From: Campylobacter sp. 2014D-0216 | GTDB lineage: Bacteria; Campylobacterota; Campylobacteria; Campylobacterales; Campylobacteraceae | Assembly (NCBI RefSeq): GCF_014931215.1 | Contig: NZ_CP063089.1 | Span: 1,178,001 to 1,242,000 of the forward strand | DNA: 64,000 nt | Direction: 5' to 3' | In this document: piece by piece, positions 38,393 through 47,458 of the stretch | Numbering within the stretch: the first letter of the stretch is position 1 | Layout: each line of letters opens with the position of its first letter | Program-made: the position numbers and the translations under genes | The notes under the pieces: generated by a model | Told to the model about the DNA's origin: nothing | The model's database searches: none | Seen by the model: only the letters and a program-made list of their open reading frames with translations

Positions 38393-39321
38393 TCAAGAAA
38401 ATCCAAAACCTGATTTTGGAAATAAAGTGCTTCAAGCTGTCTTTGGAGTTCTTTATTTTCCTCATCTAAAACAAGCTCTTGTGATCTTAAGTCAGCAATA
38501 TCTCTACTAATATAATAAATTTGATTTCTAATATAAATTTGCGGAAAAAACACAAGCAAGGCAAAAGCTATCATTAATCCAACATAGAGTAAATTTTTAG
38601 GGGTTAAATTTCTGTTTTCTTCACTAACTATACTATCTAAAAGCTCGTATTTGTCTTCTTGGTTGTATTCTTGATTTTCCTCAAGTCTTACTTTTTCCTC
38701 TAAAATTCTTTGCTCTTCTTTGGCAAGTCTTTCTTTTTCTCTTAATTCTTCTTGTGCTTTTTTGATTCTTTCATATTCTATTTTTTTTTGCTCTTTTGCT
38801 TCTTGTTTGAGTTTATTTTTTTCTTTTCTTTTTTCTTTTAAATCTTGAAATTTTAAACTAACATAAGTGTTGCCTTTGGCAATAATTTGAGATATTTGTA
38901 TAGATTCTTTTTTTTTCGTTTGTTCTTTTTGGCTTTTTTCTGCCTTCTTGATTTCTTGAGTAGTTTTAGGATTTTTTACTGTTTTGGGAGTTTTTTCATT
39001 TTTTTTATCAAATTTTTCTTTTTGTTTTTTAAAAAAATTAAGTTGTATTTTAAAAGGTTTTCTTTCTTCTAGTTTTACATTGATCAAATCTTCTTTCAAA
39101 TAAATACTAGATTGTTTTTTAGGTTTTTCTATATATTCCTCATCAAAATCCGTAAATTTAGGGCGTTTTTTACGATGAATTCGGTTTTTAAGTATACGAT
39201 CGCTTTCATTAAAATTTTGCTCGTATTCTTCATAAGGTCTACCTTCTTTAATAGCCCTTGAATACTTTAGCATTTTTTCACGTATGTTTTGTTTTTCTTT
39301 TAAAAAATCCTCATCAATCAT
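38389..39321 (-). CDS. FtsL-like bitopic membrane protein with long charged cytoplasmic domain
   Basis: A 310-aa protein. Residues 1-240 are highly charged, rich in K and E, with a likely coiled coil around 150-215. One membrane helix lies at about 244-262, followed by a 45-residue periplasmic coiled coil (ISRDIADLRSQ, ENKELQRQLEAL). Bitopic topology with a short periplasmic coiled coil, and position 3 bp after rsmH, are those of FtsL, a divisome protein that links FtsB/FtsQ to septal peptidoglycan synthesis. Classic FtsL has a far shorter cytoplasmic part. Call is by topology and synteny. Confidence 0.6.
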   Translation of the reverse strand: MIDEDFLKEKQNIREKMLKYSRAIKEGRPYEEYEQNFNESDRILKNRIHRKKRPKFTDFDEEYIEKPKKQSSIYLKEDLINVKLEERKPFKIQLNFFKKQKEKFDKKNEKTPKTVKNPKTTQEIKKAEKSQKEQTKKKESIQISQIIAKGNTYVSLKFQDLKEKRKEKNKLKQEAKEQKKIEYERIKKAQEELREKERLAKEEQRILEEKVRLEENQEYNQEDKYELLDSIVSEENRNLTPKNLLYVGLMIAFALLVFFPQIYIRNQIYYISRDIADLRSQELVLDEENKELQRQLEALYFQNQVLDFLD

Positions 39322-39324
39322 TGT

Positions 39325-40242
39325 CTACCTAAAATAAAAAATTCTCATTTTTGCACAACTTGACCTACTATTATAGCTTATTTCTTCTTTAGACGCACTT
39401 ATGGCTTTTTTGCTTAAAATTTTCCCAAGACTATGCCCTTTACCACATTCACATCTTATGGCTTTTTCATCGCAAATACAGTCTTTCTCCCATCTTTTGA
39501 ATGCATTTTTTACCAATCTATCTTCTAGAGAGTGAAAACTTATAATGGCAAGCTTACAATTTTTCAATCTTGCCTTTTCAATGTTTTCAAGTAAAGTTCT
39601 TAGCTCTCCTAGCTCATCATTTACCTCTATACGTAAAGCTTGAAAAACAAGTAAAGCTAAAGTAACATTACGCCCTTTTAGCTTAGCTTTTCCTATGATC
39701 TGACTTAGCTCTTTTGCACTTGTAATTTCTTTTTGACTTCTTGCTTGAATGATTTTTTGAGCAAGCATTGATGCAACGGGTGCCAAATCGCCATAATCTT
39801 TAAAAATACGCTCTAGCTCTTCCTTACTATAAGAATTTACCACTTCCTTGGCACTTAAAGCTCTATTTTGATCCATTCGCATATCTAAAAAATCAGATTG
39901 AAGAGAAAAGCCACGGTCGTTTTTATCAAGCTGCAAAGAAGAAACGCCAATATCTGCTAAAATTCCTCTTAGATTATGTGTAGGTATTGAGTTTAAAACT
40001 TCCCTAAAACCCATATGTTTAAAACAAACCCTATCTTGAAAATCTTTTAAAAACTCTTGAGAAAAACTTAAAGCCTCCATATCTTTGTCGCAAGCATAAA
40101 GCTTTAAATTCTTATGTGCTTGCAATAACGCTCTAGAATGCCCTGCATAACCTAAAGTGCAGTCTAGAAAATCTCCACTTTCAAAATCACTAAAAATATC
40201 TAAAACTTCTTGTAATAAAACGGGAATATGTGGACTTTGCAA
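39325..40242 (-). CDS. rsmH: 16S rRNA (cytosine(1402)-N4)-methyltransferase RsmH
   Basis: A 305-aa SAM methyltransferase (MraW) acting on C1402 of 16S rRNA. HIPVLLQEVLD at the N-terminus, the SAM site LDCTLGYAGHS, LADIGVSSLQLD and RGFSLQSD-FLDMRMD are diagnostic, and IISFHSLEDRLVK lies near the C-terminus. The start is TTG at 40242 with AAAGG six bases ahead. First gene of a pair with the FtsL-like gene. Confidence 0.97.
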   Translation of the reverse strand: MQSPHIPVLLQEVLDIFSDFESGDFLDCTLGYAGHSRALLQAHKNLKLYACDKDMEALSFSQEFLKDFQDRVCFKHMGFREVLNSIPTHNLRGILADIGVSSLQLDKNDRGFSLQSDFLDMRMDQNRALSAKEVVNSYSKEELERIFKDYGDLAPVASMLAQKIIQARSQKEITSAKELSQIIGKAKLKGRNVTLALLVFQALRIEVNDELGELRTLLENIEKARLKNCKLAIISFHSLEDRLVKNAFKRWEKDCICDEKAIRCECGKGHSLGKILSKKAISASKEEISYNSRSSCAKMRIFYFR

Positions 40243-40266
40243 AATAAACCTTTTAAAATTTTTTAG

Positions 40267-40272
40267 TATAAT
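40267..40272 (+). promoter_or_regulatory. Putative -10 box of the aldolase-like gene
   Basis: TATAAT after a T-rich stretch, 31 bp before the ATG at 40303. Confidence 0.5.
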
Positions 40273-40302
40273 ACCTTAGCTAAGTTTAAAACAAGGTTTT
40301 TA

Positions 40303-40881
40303 ATGAATAAAGAAAATATCATTACACAAATTCAAGTACTTTCCTCATCAATGTTTAAGAAAAATTTTTTTGGGATTTGCCATGGCTCTGTTTCTGCAAA
40401 ACTCTCACAAAGCTCTTTCATCATCAATAAAAACGATGCTTTTTTAAACCAACTTAGCGATAAAAATTTAAGTGTTTTAAAATTTGCAAAAGATTATAGT
40501 TGGAGTGAAGCAAGTAGTGACTGCGAAATACATAAAAGCATTTATGAAAACATACCTGAGGCTAAATTTGTTTGCTTTGCTTGTCCTGCTTATACTTTAT
40601 CAATGAGTTTAAATCACGATTTTATATCACCGCAAGATTATTTTGGTGAAATCTTTTTAGAAGAAATTCGAGTTTACAACCCTAAAAATTATGAAGACTG
40701 GGAAGATAGATCTCAAACTGAAATTTATCGATATATGCTTGAACAAAAACAAAATTTTGTTGTGATAAAGGGTTATGGGATATTTGCCTATGGAAGAACG
40801 AGCTATGAACTTGGTAAAATTGTAGATGTGATAGAAAATTCTTGCAAAATTATCCACCTTGCTGAAACAAATTTATCATAA
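40303..40881 (+). CDS. Degenerate class II aldolase/adducin-domain protein
   Basis: A 192-aa protein matching class II aldolases along its length: GSVSAKLS, WSEASSDCEIHKSIYENIP and GIFAYGRTSYELGKIVDVIE. The catalytic glutamate in SEASS is kept, but the zinc histidines are not: the HxH site reads CFACP and the distal HHG reads KGYG. It is thus unlikely to be an active metal aldolase and may be structural or regulatory, as adducins are. It lies just upstream of ppiD-ftsA-ftsZ on the same strand, separated by a hairpin. Confidence 0.75.
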   Translation: MNKENIITQIQVLSSSMFKKNFFGICHGSVSAKLSQSSFIINKNDAFLNQLSDKNLSVLKFAKDYSWSEASSDCEIHKSIYENIPEAKFVCFACPAYTLSMSLNHDFISPQDYFGEIFLEEIRVYNPKNYEDWEDRSQTEIYRYMLEQKQNFVVIKGYGIFAYGRTSYELGKIVDVIENSCKIIHLAETNLS

Positions 40882-40906
40882 AAATTTATAAAATTAATTT
40901 TTTATT

Positions 40907-40934
40907 AATCACAAATTTTCTATAATTTGTGATT
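40907..40934 (+). promoter_or_regulatory. Hairpin overlapping a TATAAT box before ppiD-ftsA-ftsZ
   Basis: AATCACAAATT (40907-40917) pairs perfectly with AATTTGTGATT (40924-40934) around TTCTAT. TATAAT at 40921-40926 spans the loop and the right arm, 36 bp before the ppiD ATG. The element may terminate the aldolase-like transcript and start the division operon, or be an operator. Confidence 0.5.
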
Positions 40935-40961
40935 TAATTTATTAAATGGATTGGGGTAAAA

Positions 40962-42440
40962 ATGCTCACTTGGATGCAGCATCATAAAAAATATTTAGTT
41001 GTTACAATTTGGATTAGTGTTATTGCTTTTGTTGGAGCAGGTTTTGTTGGCTGGGGAAGTTATGATTTTAACACCGATAGATCAAACTCTGTGGCAAAAG
41101 TAGGCGATGAAAAGATAAGCTATGATGAGTTTAATCTTAAATATTCTCAATTGTTTAATTATTATTCTCAACTAAATAATGGAAACTATACACAAGAACA
41201 AGCAAAAAAAGATGGTTTAGACACTCAAGCTATCAACGAGCTAATACAAGAAAAACTCTTGCTTTCTTATGCAAAAACTCTAGGTTTAAGCGTAAGTGAT
41301 GAAGAAATTGCTTATGATCTAGCACATCAAAAAATCTTTCACAATGCCTCAGGTGCTTTTGACAAAAATCTTTATTATAGTCTATTATCAAGCAATAACT
41401 ACACGCCAAAGGCTTATGAGAAAATCATCCACGATGAGTTACTACTTAAAAAAATCAATGCGATTTTAAATTTACAGATCAAAAATAATGAACTTGAAAT
41501 GTTCGCTGCAAGCTTTTTAATGCAAGATAGCTTAAAAATTCAAGCTATAACACTTGATCAAAAAAATATCGCTATAGATGAAAAAGAATTAAAGCAAACA
41601 TGGGAGAAAAATAAAGAACTTTACAAAACACAAAAAAGTTATGAACTTGCAACTTATTTTTTAAAACCTGACTTAATAACAGTAGATGATAAAGAAATTC
41701 AAGCATATTACGAAGAAAACAAAAACAATTACAAAGACTTTGCGGGAAAAATCTTAAGCTATGATCAAAGTAAAGCACAGGTGATTAAAGATCTAAAGCT
41801 TTCTAAGCTAAAATTAAAAGCCAATGAAAGCTATGTAGCTTTGAGAAAAAATGAACTTAGTTTTGATAAAAATATTACCATTAGTGATGTAGATGTTTAC
41901 TATCCTTTAGAAAATATAGAAAAAAGTAAAGAGAATGATTTTATCAAACCATTTCAATTTGAAAATGGCTATATGATTGCAAAACTTATCAAAATCAATC
42001 CTATTCAAACTATGACCTTTGAGCAGGCAAAAGATGAAGTAACTAAACTTTACATCAAAGAAAAAACCAAAGCTTTACTAGAAGAAAAAGCTAAATTAGC
42101 CTTAGAAAATTTCAAAGGCATAGACATAGGCACTTATAGTCGCGATTCAAGCAAGGGTGCTAAAGTTGGCAATATGATGAATGATACAGAATTTAGCGAA
42201 TTTTTAATGCATGTGTTTGATTCAAATAAAGCAAAATCTTATGTTTTATTTGACAATAAAGCAATAGTTTATGAGATAACCAAACAAAGCTTAGAAAACA
42301 AAAACAAAGAGGAAATCTATCGCTTTATCATAGAGCAAAGTGCAAGACAAACAAAACAAGCCTTGCTTAAGGAAGAATTATTAAAAAAACTTATAGAATT
42401 ATATCCAATTCAACGCTATTATAAAGGAAATATAAATTGA
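40962..42440 (+). CDS. PpiD-like periplasmic peptidyl-prolyl isomerase/chaperone
   Basis: A 492-aa inner-membrane-anchored protein: a membrane helix at residues 13-32, then a SurA/PpiD N-terminal chaperone domain (KVGDEKISYDEF, INELIQEKLLLSYAKTLGLSVSDEE) and a degenerate parvulin region after about residue 230. PpiD assists folding of exported proteins at the Sec exit. Placement directly before ftsA, overlapping it by 4 bp, is conserved in C. jejuni (from memory). Confidence 0.87.
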   Translation: MLTWMQHHKKYLVVTIWISVIAFVGAGFVGWGSYDFNTDRSNSVAKVGDEKISYDEFNLKYSQLFNYYSQLNNGNYTQEQAKKDGLDTQAINELIQEKLLLSYAKTLGLSVSDEEIAYDLAHQKIFHNASGAFDKNLYYSLLSSNNYTPKAYEKIIHDELLLKKINAILNLQIKNNELEMFAASFLMQDSLKIQAITLDQKNIAIDEKELKQTWEKNKELYKTQKSYELATYFLKPDLITVDDKEIQAYYEENKNNYKDFAGKILSYDQSKAQVIKDLKLSKLKLKANESYVALRKNELSFDKNITISDVDVYYPLENIEKSKENDFIKPFQFENGYMIAKLIKINPIQTMTFEQAKDEVTKLYIKEKTKALLEEKAKLALENFKGIDIGTYSRDSSKGAKVGNMMNDTEFSEFLMHVFDSNKAKSYVLFDNKAIVYEITKQSLENKNKEEIYRFIIEQSARQTKQALLKEELLKKLIELYPIQRYYKGNIN

Positions 42441-43813
42441 ATATTTTAGGAATTGACTTAGGATCGATACAAACTTGTGCAATACTAGCACAAAAAAGCG
42501 AAGAAGGCCTTAAGATTATTGGTTTTGGAAAATCAAAATCTAACGGTATAAAAAAAGGTGCTATTACCAATATAGAACTTGCTTCAAAATCCATAGAAGA
42601 AGCTGTGGCTGATGCACAAATGATGTCAGGTGTGCATTATGATAAAGTAATCGTATCTATTTCAGGAGCATATGCTAAGAGTGTTGACAGCATCGGTGTA
42701 GTTAATATACCCAATCATGAAATAGGGATCAAAGAAATTCACAGAGCTGTAAGCACAGCAAAACACACGGCAAATATACCTAGTGGGTATGAGATCATTC
42801 ATGTATTGCCTTATAATTTCAAAGTAAATGATCTTGAACATGTTGAAGATCCTTTAGGTATGAGCGGAAATCGCCTTGAAGTTTCTACCCATATTGTAAT
42901 CTCTCAGGAAGTACATATAAAAAACCTAAAAAAAGCTGTTGAGCTTGCAGATCTTAGAGTTGACAATATCGTCCTTTCAGGTTATGCATCATCGATTGCG
43001 TGTTTTGATGATAGTGAAAAAGAATTAGGTGCTATTTTAATTGACATGGGTGGAGCAGTTTGTGATATGGTAATTCACGCAGGCAATTCAATACGCTACA
43101 ATGAATGCTTACAGATTGGATCAGTAAATATCACCAACGACTTATCAATCGCCTTGCATACCCCACCAAAAGAAGCAGAAAAATTAAAACTAGATTATGC
43201 TTCATTAGCACAAAATGAAAATTCCATCATACAAATTCCGTATATGGGCGATGAAAAAAGAAAAAATGAAGTTTCTGTTGAAGTTATATCTAATGTTATT
43301 TACGCAAGAATTGAAGAAACTATCATTATTTTAGCAAAAATGCTAAGCGATAATGCATGTGCCAATTTAGCTGGTGCTGGCATAGTATTAACAGGTGGTA
43401 TGACAAAATTTGCAGGACTTGACAAGCTTGCTTCAGCTTATTTTGATAATAAAGCTGTTAGAATAGCGACCGCAAAAAAAGATACTATGGATGGCTTCAA
43501 AGAAATTTTTGAAGATGCTGAAAACAGTTGTGCTATAGGTCTTTGTTTGTATGGTGGTGGACATTTTACTCCTTATGAGTTAGATTCTAATGAAAAACTA
43601 AGATATAAAGGAGAACCTGAATTTATCAACAAACAGATTAAACAAAATCTCACCATAGATGATCATGAAGAAGAAAGAGACTTTGAAGAAATTTTTCAAG
43701 ATCAAAAAGAATTTGAAGATGAAAAAACAGAATTAGTCAAAGTTGAAACCAAAAAAGATAAAAAATCAGGTTTCATGCATAAATTTTGGAATAAATTAAT
43801 AAACCAGTTCTAA
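42437..43813 (+). CDS. ftsA: Cell division protein FtsA
   Basis: A 458-aa actin-fold protein that tethers FtsZ to the membrane. Phosphate loops GIDLGSIQTC and LIDMGGAVCDM, the 1C-domain region and ATP-site GAGIVLTGGM are present. The C-terminus has a charged linker then GFMHKFWNKLINQF, a good amphipathic membrane-targeting helix. The start is TTG at 42437 (TTGA overlap with the ppiD stop) with AAGGA eight bases ahead. Confidence 0.96.
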   Translation: MNILGIDLGSIQTCAILAQKSEEGLKIIGFGKSKSNGIKKGAITNIELASKSIEEAVADAQMMSGVHYDKVIVSISGAYAKSVDSIGVVNIPNHEIGIKEIHRAVSTAKHTANIPSGYEIIHVLPYNFKVNDLEHVEDPLGMSGNRLEVSTHIVISQEVHIKNLKKAVELADLRVDNIVLSGYASSIACFDDSEKELGAILIDMGGAVCDMVIHAGNSIRYNECLQIGSVNITNDLSIALHTPPKEAEKLKLDYASLAQNENSIIQIPYMGDEKRKNEVSVEVISNVIYARIEETIIILAKMLSDNACANLAGAGIVLTGGMTKFAGLDKLASAYFDNKAVRIATAKKDTMDGFKEIFEDAENSCAIGLCLYGGGHFTPYELDSNEKLRYKGEPEFINKQIKQNLTIDDHEEERDFEEIFQDQKEFEDEKTELVKVETKKDKKSGFMHKFWNKLINQF

Positions 43814-43824
43814 TAGGAGATACA

Positions 43825-44931
43825 ATGAGCGAATATCTAGTAGAAGAAATGCAACACGCAAAAGGCGCAAAGATAAAAGTAATCGGCTGCGGTGGCGGTG
43901 GCGGCAACATGATAGATCATATGGTAAATATGGGTCTACATGACCTTGATCTTATCTCAGCAAACACCGATGCACAAGCTATAGCAAAATCTTTAGCAAA
44001 AACTAGAATTCAACTAGGCGAAAAGAAAACAAAAGGTCTAGGTGCAGGAATGCAACCAGAAATTGGAGCAGAAAGCGCTAGAGAAAGTTTTGAAGAAGTA
44101 AAAGCGGCTTTAAGTCAAAGCGATATTGTTTTTATTTCAGCAGGACTTGGCGGTGGAACTGGTACAGGTGCTGCGCCTGTTGTAGCACAAGCTGCAAAAG
44201 AAGTAGGTGCATTAACCGTTTCAGTTGTAACTATGCCTTTTGCTTTTGAAGGGAAACAAAGAAAAAAATTAGCTGAAGCTGGCTTGGCTGAATTAAAAAA
44301 AGAAAGCGATTCTATCATTGTAATCCAAAATGAAAAACTTCTTAGCATACTTCCAAAAAAAGCAGGTATAAAAGAAGCTTTCAAACTAGTTGATGATATT
44401 TTAGCTAGAGCTGTTAGAGGTATGGTATCTATCCTTTTAGAAGATGGCGATATTAACGTTGACTTTGCCGATGTTAGAACAGTTATGAGTCACAGAGGTT
44501 TAGCTTTAATGGGTGTAGGCCATGGTGAAGGTGAAAATGCTATCATGGATGCTTTATCAAGCGCTATAGAATCTCCTTTACTAGATGGTATGACTATGAA
44601 AGGTGTTAAAGGCGTCATTATCCACTATAAAATTGGCCCTGAATGCTCATTGATTGAAATTTCACAAGCTACCCAAAGCATTAGTGATATAGCAGATGAA
44701 AACGCAAAAGTAATCTTTGGCGCAACCACCGATGAAACCATGGGTGATCGTGTTGAAGTAACTATCATTGCAACCGGTTTTGAAGACAAGACAGAATTAG
44801 AAAGTGCTAAAGAACAAGAAGAAAGTAAAAAAAATAGCTATATGAACTTACGTAAAGCTAGCGGTGGTTTTGATGAGGAAGTTATTTCGCAACTAGATGT
44901 ACCTGCTTTCTTACGTCGCCAAATGGATTAA
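43825..44931 (+). CDS. ftsZ: Cell division protein FtsZ
   Basis: A 368-aa tubulin-like GTPase forming the division ring. The GTP loop is GGGTGTGAAP, the N-terminal Rossmann motif GCGGGGGNM, and the synergy-loop region DFADVRTVM is intact. The C-terminal conserved peptide is DVPAFLRRQMD, which binds FtsA. It starts 11 bp after ftsA with AGGAG upstream. Confidence 0.98.
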   Translation: MSEYLVEEMQHAKGAKIKVIGCGGGGGNMIDHMVNMGLHDLDLISANTDAQAIAKSLAKTRIQLGEKKTKGLGAGMQPEIGAESARESFEEVKAALSQSDIVFISAGLGGGTGTGAAPVVAQAAKEVGALTVSVVTMPFAFEGKQRKKLAEAGLAELKKESDSIIVIQNEKLLSILPKKAGIKEAFKLVDDILARAVRGMVSILLEDGDINVDFADVRTVMSHRGLALMGVGHGEGENAIMDALSSAIESPLLDGMTMKGVKGVIIHYKIGPECSLIEISQATQSISDIADENAKVIFGATTDETMGDRVEVTIIATGFEDKTELESAKEQEESKKNSYMNLRKASGGFDEEVISQLDVPAFLRRQMD

Positions 44932-44951
44932 TTTTTAGTAAAAATCCTTTT

Positions 44952-46316
44952 ATGAATTCTTCATTATTATGTGATTTTTACGAATTAAGTATGGCTTATG
45001 CTTATTTTAAACAAAATAAGCATAAGCAAATTGTATATTTTGAAGTTTTCTTTCGAAAAGCTCCCGATAATGCCTCTTATGCTGTATTTTGTGGACTAGA
45101 ACAAATCATAAAACACATCAAACATTTTTCCTTCTCCAAAGACGACTTAGCTTTTTTAAAAAATACTCAAAAATTTGATGATGAATTTTTAAATTATCTT
45201 TCTACATTATGCTTTAGTGGAGATATATTAAGCGTAAAAGAAGGCGAATGCGTATTTGCCAATACACCTTTAATGATCATTAAAGCACCTATAATAGAAG
45301 CTTTATTATTAGAAACATATATACTTTTAACATTAAACCACCAGTGTCTTATTGCAACAAAAGCAAGTAGAATCTCTCAAGTAGCAAATAACAAACTACT
45401 TTTAGAATTTGGATCTCGCAGGGCTCATGGAGAAAGCGCGGCTTTAAATGGTGCTAGAGCTGCTTTTATAGGTGGTTTTCATGCAAGTGCTTGTACTTTA
45501 GCTGGAAAAAAATTCAACATTCCTATCAGTGGGACCATGTCTCATGCATGGGTGCAGATGTTTGATGATGAGCTGAGTGCTTTTAGGGCATATTGCCAAA
45601 CCTATAAAGACAATATTAGTCTTTTGATTGATACTTATGACTATCAAAAAGGTATTGAAAATGCCATTTTAGTTTTTAGTGGATTAAATGCTGAAAATAC
45701 CATGCAAAATTATTCCATACGCATTGATTCAGGAGATGTGTTTAAAATCTCTCAATACCTTAGAAAAAAACTAGATCATGCAGGTTTAAAAAAATGCAAA
45801 ATCATAGCGAGTAGCGCTTTAGATGAATTCATTATTGAAAAATTGCTAAAAAATAAAGCCCCAATTGATGCATTTGGTATAGGAGAAAAACTAATCACTT
45901 CGGCAAGTTCACCTATTTTTGGTGCAGTTTATAAACTCGTTGCAATTGAAAAAGATGGTCAAATCATCCCTAAAATTAAAATTAGCGCTAGCTCAAGTAA
46001 AACAACCTTGCCTCATTTTAAAAAACTTATAAGATACTATAAAAATAACAAAGCCTCTTTTGATGCTTTGTATGCACACGATGAAAACATTAAACATTAC
46101 CAGGGCTTTACTTATGTAAGTTTGCATGAAATAATTTTCAAAAACGGAAAGTTAGTTTATGAAAGTCCTAATTTAAAATCTATACAAGAAGCACATCAAA
46201 TAAGCATTCAAAACTTGGATCTTAAATTTAAAAAACTTCAAAATCCAAGCGTATATAAAGTAAAAATCTCTAAAACTTTACAAAATTTACAAAAAAACTA
46301 TCTAAAGAAAAATTAA
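44952..46316 (+). CDS. pncB: Nicotinate phosphoribosyltransferase
   Basis: A 454-aa enzyme making nicotinate mononucleotide from nicotinate and PRPP in the NAD salvage path. [10 protein letters not shown], the phospho-accepting His in [18 protein letters not shown] and DAFGIGEKL are family hallmarks. It follows ftsZ by 20 bp with no visible terminator, so it may be part of the same transcript. The end overlaps the convergent ispG by 4 bp. Confidence 0.92.
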   Translation: MNSSLLCDFYELSMAYAYFKQNKHKQIVYFEVFFRKAPDNASYAVFCGLEQIIKHIKHFSFSKDDLAFLKNTQKFDDEFLNYLSTLCFSGDILSVKEGECVFANTPLMIIKAPIIEALLLETYILLTLNHQCLIATKASRISQVANNKLLLEFGSRRAHGESAALNGARAAFIGGFHASACTLAGKKFNIPISGTMSHAWVQMFDDELSAFRAYCQTYKDNISLLIDTYDYQKGIENAILVFSGLNAENTMQNYSIRIDSGDVFKISQYLRKKLDHAGLKKCKIIASSALDEFIIEKLLKNKAPIDAFGIGEKLITSASSPIFGAVYKLVAIEKDGQIIPKIKISASSSKTTLPHFKKLIRYYKNNKASFDALYAHDENIKHYQGFTYVSLHEIIFKNGKLVYESPNLKSIQEAHQISIQNLDLKFKKLQNPSVYKVKISKTLQNLQKNYLKKN

Positions 46317-47374
46317 TTTTTCTCTCTTAATTTTACCTCATCTTCCACTTCGAGTAAAAACCTTTCCACAAGCTCATCTTCTTTAAGCTTGGCAACAACT
46401 TCACCATGTCTTATAATCAAGCCTTGGTTTTTACCAAAAGCGATTGCCACATCAGCACCCTTAGCCTCGCCTAAAGCATTTACCACACAACCCATAACAC
46501 TTATATTCAGCGGCTCTTTAATGTGCTTAGTTTTCTCTTCTACAATCTTGATTGCCTTAACCAAATCACTTTGAATTCTCCCGCAAGTTGGACATGAGAT
46601 GATATTTACCCCACTCTTTTGCACTCCACTATCTTGCAAGATCGCTCGTGCGACTTTAATTTCTTCTTCAAGCTCTCCAGTCATAGAAACTCTCATTGTG
46701 TCACCTATGCCTTTTAAAAGTAAATTTCCCAAGGCGATCGAACTTTTTACTGTACTATGGAATTTAGTTCCCGCCTCAGTAACACCCAAATGAAACGGAT
46801 AATCACAAAGTGGTCTTAAGGCTTCATATGCTTTTATAGTATTTTGCACATCTGAAGTTTTCATAGAAATTTTAATATCAAAAAAATCCAAATCTTCTAG
46901 CAATTTTATATTATACAAAGCACTTTCTATCATTGCTTGTACATTATAGCCATATTTATCACTAAATTGCTTTTCTATTGAACCGTGGTTTACCCCTATT
47001 CTAATAGGAATTTGTCTTTGTTTACAAGCCTGTACTACTTCTTTGATATTTTCTTTTGAACCAATATTTCCCGGGTTAATTCTAACTCCATCGATAAATT
47101 CAGCACAAAAAACCGCTAGTTTATGATTAAAATGTATATCTACGATTAAAGGCAATGGGCTTTTTGCTTTGATTTCTTTTAAAGCTCTTGCATCTGCCAT
47201 ATCCAAGCATGCCAAACGCACGATATTTGCACCCGCAAAATAAAGCCTATTAAGCTGTTCTAAACAACCTTCAATATCTCTTGTTTTAGTAAAAAGCATA
47301 GATTGCACCGAAATAGGTGCATCTCCACCTATTAAAACATCTCCTACTTTAATTTGTCTTGTTTTGTATCTCAT
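46313..47374 (-). CDS. ispG: 4-hydroxy-3-methylbut-2-en-1-yl diphosphate synthase
   Basis: A 353-aa iron-sulfur enzyme (GcpE) of the MEP isoprenoid pathway. The N-terminal TIM barrel begins [18 protein letters not shown]; the cluster cysteines are in SCPTCGR and VMGCVVN near the C-terminus. ATG 47374 is preferred: the frame extends 43 codons further but that part is unlike the family and overlaps the divergent gene start. ispH, the next enzyme, is at 58083. Confidence 0.95.
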   Translation of the reverse strand: MRYKTRQIKVGDVLIGGDAPISVQSMLFTKTRDIEGCLEQLNRLYFAGANIVRLACLDMADARALKEIKAKSPLPLIVDIHFNHKLAVFCAEFIDGVRINPGNIGSKENIKEVVQACKQRQIPIRIGVNHGSIEKQFSDKYGYNVQAMIESALYNIKLLEDLDFFDIKISMKTSDVQNTIKAYEALRPLCDYPFHLGVTEAGTKFHSTVKSSIALGNLLLKGIGDTMRVSMTGELEEEIKVARAILQDSGVQKSGVNIISCPTCGRIQSDLVKAIKIVEEKTKHIKEPLNISVMGCVVNALGEAKGADVAIAFGKNQGLIIRHGEVVAKLKEDELVERFLLEVEDEVKLREKN

Positions 47375-47425
47375 TAAAACACACCAATCATAGTTAGTAA
47401 ATACAATATAATAATAAAAAATAGG

Positions 47426-47431
47426 TATAAT
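47426..47431 (+). promoter_or_regulatory. Putative -10 box of the CipA-like gene
   Basis: TATAAT in AGGTATAATACC, 28 bp before the ATG at 47459; AAGGA at 47449-47453 precedes it. Confidence 0.5.
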
Positions 47432-47458
47432 ACCGCTTAAACAATCAGAAGGATTATA

